64,000 nt of DNA, taken from Pieris napi (Eukaryota > Arthropoda > Insecta > Lepidoptera > Pieridae). Both the position numbers and the translations under genes were made by a program. Every line of letters starts with the position of its first letter. Position 1 is the stretch's first letter. Below, piece by piece: positions 57,791 to 64,000 of this stretch. The notes beneath the pieces are model-generated. The model was not told the DNA's origin. It ran no database searches and saw nothing but the letters and a program-made list of their open reading frames with translations. The stretch lies in contig NC_062252.1 in NCBI RefSeq assembly GCF_905475465.1, positions 186,001 to 250,000 on the forward strand, read 5' to 3'.

Positions 57791-60120
57791 AACGGGCAAA
57801 TGAATTGAAATATAATACGATATTCTATCGTGGAACTGACAAGTTGTGTACAATTCTAATCTTTCTACATTTACTTAACCTTCATAAATGTATCATTGAA
57901 AATGGGGTTCTAATATTAATATTATTATAAATTTATATATAACCTTGTTTATCCATAACATTTTTATTAACCCTTTAGGTTGACTGTAAGAAGCACTCGA
58001 TACTTTACTGGTAACATTAATCGATCATACCATATAAATAACGGTTGCCATGTGTGCGTTGCGTAACGATATCGATACTGTAATTTCCGCTTCCGCTGAT
58101 ACTTGTAAATTTTTGTTTGCCGTATTGGCAATGTTGGGTTCCGATATTAATTTTATCATGAACTTTAAGAAATTATTACCGACTGCACTCGTAATAGTCC
58201 TTTTTTCATCTTTAATTGTGTAATCCAGTAATAGCAATAATTATTAAATCACGCAGAACGTGTACCATTTTGTTTTAAGGGGATACTGTACTCATGGCTT
58301 GTCTGCGTAAAGCTGATAAAATCGTTATGGTCTATAGGTAATAGGTCCACGTCTTATTTATACAACTATTGATAAACTTACTATTAATAATAGAGAGATT
58401 AAATAGATATTCTACAAATAAAAGATGTCTATGAATAAAGTACGTAAGTAAGTAAGTATTTCCTTAGTAGGTACTAAAGAAATACCTAACGTTAACAATG
58501 TTTGGTCACTAGTACCCACTAATAAGTAGTGAGCAATAAAGTCACGATTGTAGCTTTGCTAGGAAATAAAGTAATTCATTTCTATGAACTGTTTTATGAC
58601 CAAGCAGTCGATAAAAACGTGGACGAAAATTACAATTTTAGCTTTATATGAGTTCAAAATATTGTAAATATTGGTTAATTTATACATTCAATTCCTTTAT
58701 AAAACCTTCCTAAAATGTCTGACCACTTGGCTCTGCGTGACGATCAATAGTTCGTGTATATAATTTATGTCAAGTATAAAAAAGAGTATACTACATAGCT
58801 ATAGAAATTGCGAGTTCATTTCTAAGCATAGAACATCACAACCCACGAGAACAGATGACCGTAAAACAATAATAGCATTCAGTTGTCCATCAAAATATCA
58901 TTTTAATTCATTGTGGTGGGCGTAATCTGCTCGATTATGTTGGCTGCTGATATGGGGAACTATGAGTCAATTTGTAGTTGGTACATTTAGTTATAATAAC
59001 GCAATATAAATGCGCAAGTATTATTTGTAGTATATCGGGTGTATGATAGATTGGATCTCGAATAGATCTTATAATCGGTCGCATAGAAGTTTGTCAATTT
59101 CCTCTAACCGCACGCGTTTTTATGAGAATCAAAGGGTTTAAATTGGTAATCAAAAAACCTTAGAACCCTACTAAAAATCAATGGAACAGGCGAAAAGAAT
59201 GTGTTCTTCTCATCCAATTCAGGGCTAAGGTGATTTCGTTCAACGAAGTTGAAGGCATCAGTCAGTAGTAAATGTATAAGGATGTGCTTATGGACTCGGG
59301 AGACACAAAACCATTGAAGCAAATGTCCATTACAAATGAATTGAGACGCGTCAAATCGAAACGGAAGAAGCCACTTACATGAATTGGTTTGGTTATCGCC
59401 AGATGAACGAAAAAAGGGGAGTTCGCTTAAGTTTCAATTAATAATTCCTAGTGCGTGAGTTTTAATTGTAAAATCCATACAGTAGTCTATGTTTTTTTAC
59501 ATAGTACGTATAGTTAGATACTTATATGATACCTCTTATTGTAATTTAAAATATTTTGTATAAAAAACTATACAAAGTATATATTGCAAGTAAAGTATAA
59601 TATATTGTATTGCAAGTCTGCGTTACAGAATAGACGCAGTGTCTATGGCTCAGATTATCGCGCGTTTTGTCTTTTCCGAGGAGATAAGGCCAAGTTTCTC
59701 AATCGTCATGAAGCGCTAAGTTTGTGACTCCCGTATGTCATAAACCGATTGGGTATTGAGATACGGGAATCATAGTTCGCGCTGGGTCTCCTTTCAGAAT
59801 CTAACCTTAACAAAATACTGTCTCTTTACCTATAAAAAACAGTTGAAGAATCTCAAAATGGGACATTTCGCCTTCAAGGTTGTTTATGAAACTAGTGCAA
59901 ACAGGACTTTTATAACGATGCGGATAAAACAAATAACTGTAGGAATTAATTAAGATTCATATAGTTATCTTTGTGATAAATAGACAGTGATAAAAATGCG
60001 CCGTTGTCGTATTTGATTAGTATTAATTTCAATGCCAGTGGGTAATAAACGTACGTGTACAAATTTATCTTAACATTTGGTTAAATTTAAATAACAGTTT
60101 GTGCGTGACCGTCTGTGAGT

Positions 60121-60153
60121 TCAGTTTTGTAAAACAGTAGAGTAAACTCCCAG
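60121..60153 (+). promoter_or_regulatory. Possible short first exon with donor
   Basis: TCAGTTTTG at 60121 (initiator-like) is followed after about 30 nt by CCCAG|GTGAGA. The unit would be a very short untranslated exon about 790 bp before the candidate exon at 60946. Weak on its own. Confidence 0.2.
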
Positions 60154-60945
60154 GTGAGAATTAAAGCTGTTTTATATAATTTAATTTAAATAGAATACAT
60201 ACAATATTACATCGGTACATCGAGAAACATAATACATCGTTATTTAAATCAGTCCTAAGACATAACATTTATTACTATTCTGTTTGTGATTCTGGTCTGT
60301 TTAGTGAGATTAAAAAATCCTTTTTCTAGATTACTTTTAGGTTTATACTCGGCGCAGGTGTTTATAACTTAGGCGTGGGTGGCGCTACAGCTCTGAATAA
60401 ACCTGACAACACCACTTTAGTTTTCTACGATAGTAGCTGAAAATATAATACTGTAAAAATAATTCTGGTTAAATTTTGAAGATAGGAGCACTGATTAGAT
60501 ACTAGAAACGAATAATTTTAAGACCCAAGAAGCTATTGACTAGTCTGGCACAATCCAAATATTTACGAGTAGCAAGACGCCGCCCTAATTGACTATTTGT
60601 TCTGGTGTGGGCGTTTTTCCTCACTTGATGTGCGCTTAAACGTACATATAGTGATGGCAAATAATAGAATAAGGAACTTAACTTACATTCAACTAATCTG
60701 TAAACGACGGGGAAATGGGTCACGATTACCATCCATTTCATTGATTATTTTTCTTAGCAAGTGATCAGCCATCAGGACACACATTGTCGATTTTACTTCA
60801 ACTTAGTTAAAAATCACACTCCCCCATCAATACTTAAGATACTAATAGATTCTACGGTCCCTATGTGTCACGGATACGGCGTTATTATTGATACATGGTA
60901 TAGAAATTATCAGAACCTATTTGAATAATGTTTTTTGGTTTTCAG

Positions 60946-61010
60946 GTCGCCATCTGCATAATAGGGAGCCATACCCCGCGGCGGAAAGACGGGTGCGCTA
61001 CGCACTCGTG
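60946..61010 (+). other. Candidate 65-nt internal exon
   Basis: tttggttttcag precedes a GC-rich 65-nt block ending at donor GTACGT. Two frames are open. One, entering at phase 1 and leaving at phase 0, reads RHLHNREPYPAAERRVRYAL V; the other reads VAICIIGSHTPRRKDGCATH S. The contrast in base composition with both flanks supports an exon. The product is unknown, and a 5' UTR role is also possible. Confidence 0.4.
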
Positions 61011-62404
61011 GTACGTATAGTACACAATACTGATTAGATAATACCTCTCAGCTTTTAAAAGAATATTAAATATTTTTTTTACCGCTACCAAATTCTGCGA
61101 TAAGAGGGGATTAAACCTCTTGACATATGTTTCTGCAGTAATATTTATAATTAATACGATATTATTGGTAAATACTTTTTTTACTGGTTTTAATAGTTAA
61201 GCATTTTTATCGTTAAAGATGTTACAAGCTTGCCATTACTAAAGCGCACTATCGTTAACTCTCAACATATCCGATAAAGCTTTTTAGTCGCCCGCATCCC
61301 GTCAGATTGATATTGGACGTGCAATCAGACGTCACTGTCACCCATTGATGCCACTCGCAACCGATTGCAATTTCTGTGTCCTATTTTAAACAGAAATTTA
61401 AACTTCCAAGCAAAAATGATTTAAGAATATCACTATCAAAAAGCTTTCATAACATTACTTTGATTTATCACTTGTTTTAATTTTTTTATTTAACTTTCGA
61501 GTGTGTTAATATATCGATGAATTGTCTTTGTGTTATTCAAATTCACACAGACAAACAAATCGCTTTTTCGTTGGGCTTTAAAAACACTGGATTATGATTG
61601 CATGTGATACAATGTAAATGGTAGTTTAAATTCAATTTCCGTGCACCACGTAACACAGACTAGGCGAAGCTCATACGAATTATGTATCACACCTGTGTCT
61701 TGCACTTAATTAGAAAGCTAGAATTGCCGTCCTCCATGCTCGTGTTTGCTTTGATTTCAATTAAATGTAATTAAGCTTCTACAACCTGTTGTGTCGTGGT
61801 ATTGCAGGTGCCGTGATATTATTTAGTGCTCATCTCGTAATTGAAATTTTAAATATGAACGAGTTTTTATTTTTGAACCAATAAGTTTCTTAATGCTAAA
61901 CCGATTTTCACTTGCAATTCAATATATTTACTTTACAATGAAAGCGGAGTCAATCATCAAAGAAGAAAGGAAGAAATCTGACATTTAATAGGATTCTTTT
62001 TTAAATTACACAAGGTACAAAGTGACAGCTTTGTAGGGAAAAACTCATTGTAAAATATGTAGATTTAGTTGTTTCAGGGCACAGGGAATCTGTAATGACT
62101 TGCTTTGATAACAAAAGATTGTTTGGAGTGTTTGTGCTTTCCTTGCATATATTTTCAGGCTTTTTGCGGTGGGCTGGGCAACCCGCCAACATTAGTATTA
62201 ATAATTGAGTAAATTTTGTAGATTCAGTTATCGCATCTTTAATTAGGAACAGAAATCATTCATGTTTGCTTTGAAGATTTCATAGTCTTGCTTCTCAAAT
62301 ATGATTTTTTTAAGGTCACTCCAGTACTTTTAAATAGATAATGTAGAATGATATTTAGCGTCCGTAAGGGTTAAACTGATGTCAGTTGTCTTTAAATGAT
62401 ACCT

Positions 62405-62741
62405 ATACTAATATTATAAAGAGGAAACATTTGTATGTAAGTATGTTGGTTAAGAATTGGCTTAAAAAGTACTGGACCGATTTTAAAAATTCTTTCACCA
62501 TTTGAATGCTACATTATCCCTGATTAATATAGGCAAGAATAATAAGGATCCCTACTAAAACTACAATAATGGTACCCAAGGTGTAAAAAAATGCCTATAA
62601 AATATCTTTCATCGCATGCGCTTCGAATACTATTGATGTTAGAACAAAATAATGTTTAACAATATTAAAGAACATATCAATATCTACAAAAATATTTTAA
62701 AACTAAATGTCCACCCGAGCGAAGCCGGGACGGGCCGCTAG
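62405..62741 (+). repeat. CTAG-ended interspersed repeat (Helitron-like, class uncertain)
   Basis: Starts tatactaatattataaaga, contains 'aaaagtactggaccgatttt' and 'ttctttcaccatttgaatgctacattatcc', and ends ccacccgagcgaagccggga then cgggccgCTAG. Such units are extremely common in moth and butterfly genomes. The CTAG end fits Helitron termini, but I cannot exclude another class. Confidence 0.65.
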
Positions 62742-62759
62742 TATTAGAATATTTAATAT

Positions 62760-64000
62760 TTCGTACGTGAAAATAGTTGACATAAACATTCTAAGTAAAG
62801 ATCGACGACAGCGAACGATTGAGCACAAAATAAATTTTATATTTTTCTCGCTATAATTCTCTTTGTAAGAATATTTTTCAAATCAAATTCTTTAAGGAAA
62901 TGCTAAAGTGAGTTTATTCACTTGACTTAACAAATTCCAGTTGAGTTATCCTCGTGTTGGCGTCACTCTTTGTGGTCAGAATACATTAGTAGCGCTCACT
63001 CGGAATACTAATGAAAAATATAGATTACGCCTTCATAATGCCCGCATACTTTAGTAAGGCGCAGTGGTGAATTAGCACGAAGGGCTTATGTCTAAATTTG
63101 TTGTGTAATTAATCATATCTACATTTATGCTTGTGTAATGAAAGTTGCATCATTCCTTATTAAATAAAATAATTAGATTAAAATCTCTAATTCCTCATAA
63201 ATGAAGATAATATAGAAATTTCAGTTCTCAGTACCCTTTCAACCTATTCACCAACACGGGTGCTCTCTTGAGGGTTCTGCCTTTTTATTTACCAACATTC
63301 GGGGCAGCTCCCAAGAGCACCATTGTTTAAGTGAGGCGAGGTTCCAACAAAAGAAAATAAAAATTTATACAATTTAATGTAGTATTTCCACGGCAAAGTT
63401 AATTTGAGTAATTGTAGTTTACCACTTTTTGCAACAATTCTTTTTTATAATTTGTTCATGATACTTCGAATTTAATTGCACGAGCTCTGGGTGTGATATA
63501 CCAAAAATATTAAAGCGAGATAATGTCAAACATTGATAAAGTTGAATTATTACATTAATTATTGAATAACTTAAATTTATTGGATGACATTTGATTTTTA
63601 AATTTACTTATTCATTAATACAGAAATTAATAATTCATTCGTATGTTAGAAATCAAAACTGTGTCTTTAAAATGAGAATGAATCCGAACACAATTGTGAT
63701 GGTTGCATACTAATATAGTGTTCACATTTTACACTATATAATTATATATATTACAAGACTATACACATGTCCTTGCCTTCTTAAAATAGTACTGCACCTT
63801 CTAAGAAACTAGTTTATGAACCTGCTTATACATCGATAAGACCTAAGCGGTAACGTAAAGTTGCTCGTCAAACTTTTAACGAACTTGAAGCGAATTAGAT
63901 GGTTATCTTGGCAAGCGTTTGGTCCAAAGATTTATCAGCTCAACTCATTATTCTAACTCCTTCGTTGCATGCCGTCTTGGGGCTGAAATATCAAACAAAC
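62760..64000. other. AT-rich sequence to the window edge, no gene seen
   Basis: No exon, RNA gene or clear repeat is supported. A GC-richer stretch near 63240-63340 (cacgggtgctctcttgaggg / ggggcagctcccaagagcac) has partly inverted words but no terminal structure. Confidence 0.4.

Noticed and set aside
1..64000. CRISPR arrays, bacterial operons, ribosome-binding sites, rRNA genes
   Set aside because: Nothing of the kind is present; the sequence is eukaryotic nuclear DNA.

Overview
The window is AT-rich eukaryotic nuclear DNA. It has GT-AG introns, dispersed LINE, SINE and MITE copies, and arthropod-type initiator sequences. The repeats are kinds I know from butterflies and moths: tRNA-derived SINEs with the 'gtgtcagacacaaaagg' body, LINE 3' ends ending in the 'gggcggtatcactt..catcaggtgagcctcctgc' block, and short elements closing in CTAG. 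I therefore read it as a lepidopteran chromosome. All calls come from reading the sequence; no search was run.

Region 1 (about 6.7-19.5 kb, + strand) holds the one gene I can name with confidence. It is a solute carrier family 41 (SLC41A1-like, MgtE-related) Mg2+/cation transporter. Eleven coding exons (6701-18040) join in a perfectly consistent frame to a 499-residue protein. It has two MgtE-type halves, each with its Pro-Asp-Asn motif (NPDNVATP and DPDNAAIP). A second possible first coding exon (9381-9447) lies in the large first intron. It ends in the same splice phase and would replace the first 30 residues with 22 different ones. The 3' UTR follows, with several AATAAA signals.

Region 2 (about 20-64 kb) has no multi-exon gene that I can recognise. 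It contains GC-richer islands that look like first exons or promoters: about 21.05-21.38, 31.77-32.03, 34.85-34.92, 42.0-42.35, 44.8-45.1, 56.75-57.24 and 60.1 kb. Several end in a strong donor on the + strand, as expected of alternative 5' exons of a gene with long introns running past the right edge. Two short intervals with acceptor and donor (50030-50053 and 60946-61010) may be internal exons of such a gene. The 44.8 kb island has a TATA box, an initiator and a 49-codon ORF, and lies between two diverged copies of a GC-rich repeat.

Mobile DNA fills much of the rest. It includes fragments of at least two LINE families (CR1/Jockey-like and RTE-like), four tRNA-derived SINE copies (two with exact 11-12 bp target duplications), palindromic MITEs, CTAG-ended repeats, and a three-level nest at 38 kb: SINE, then a Harbinger-type element with a transposase fragment, then a palindromic MITE. 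One SINE in intron 9 of the transporter gene has a target duplication that contains a branch-point-like CTAAC, leaving a copy 28 nt from the exon 10 acceptor. No rRNA, true tRNA, CRISPR array or bacterial-type operon is present.
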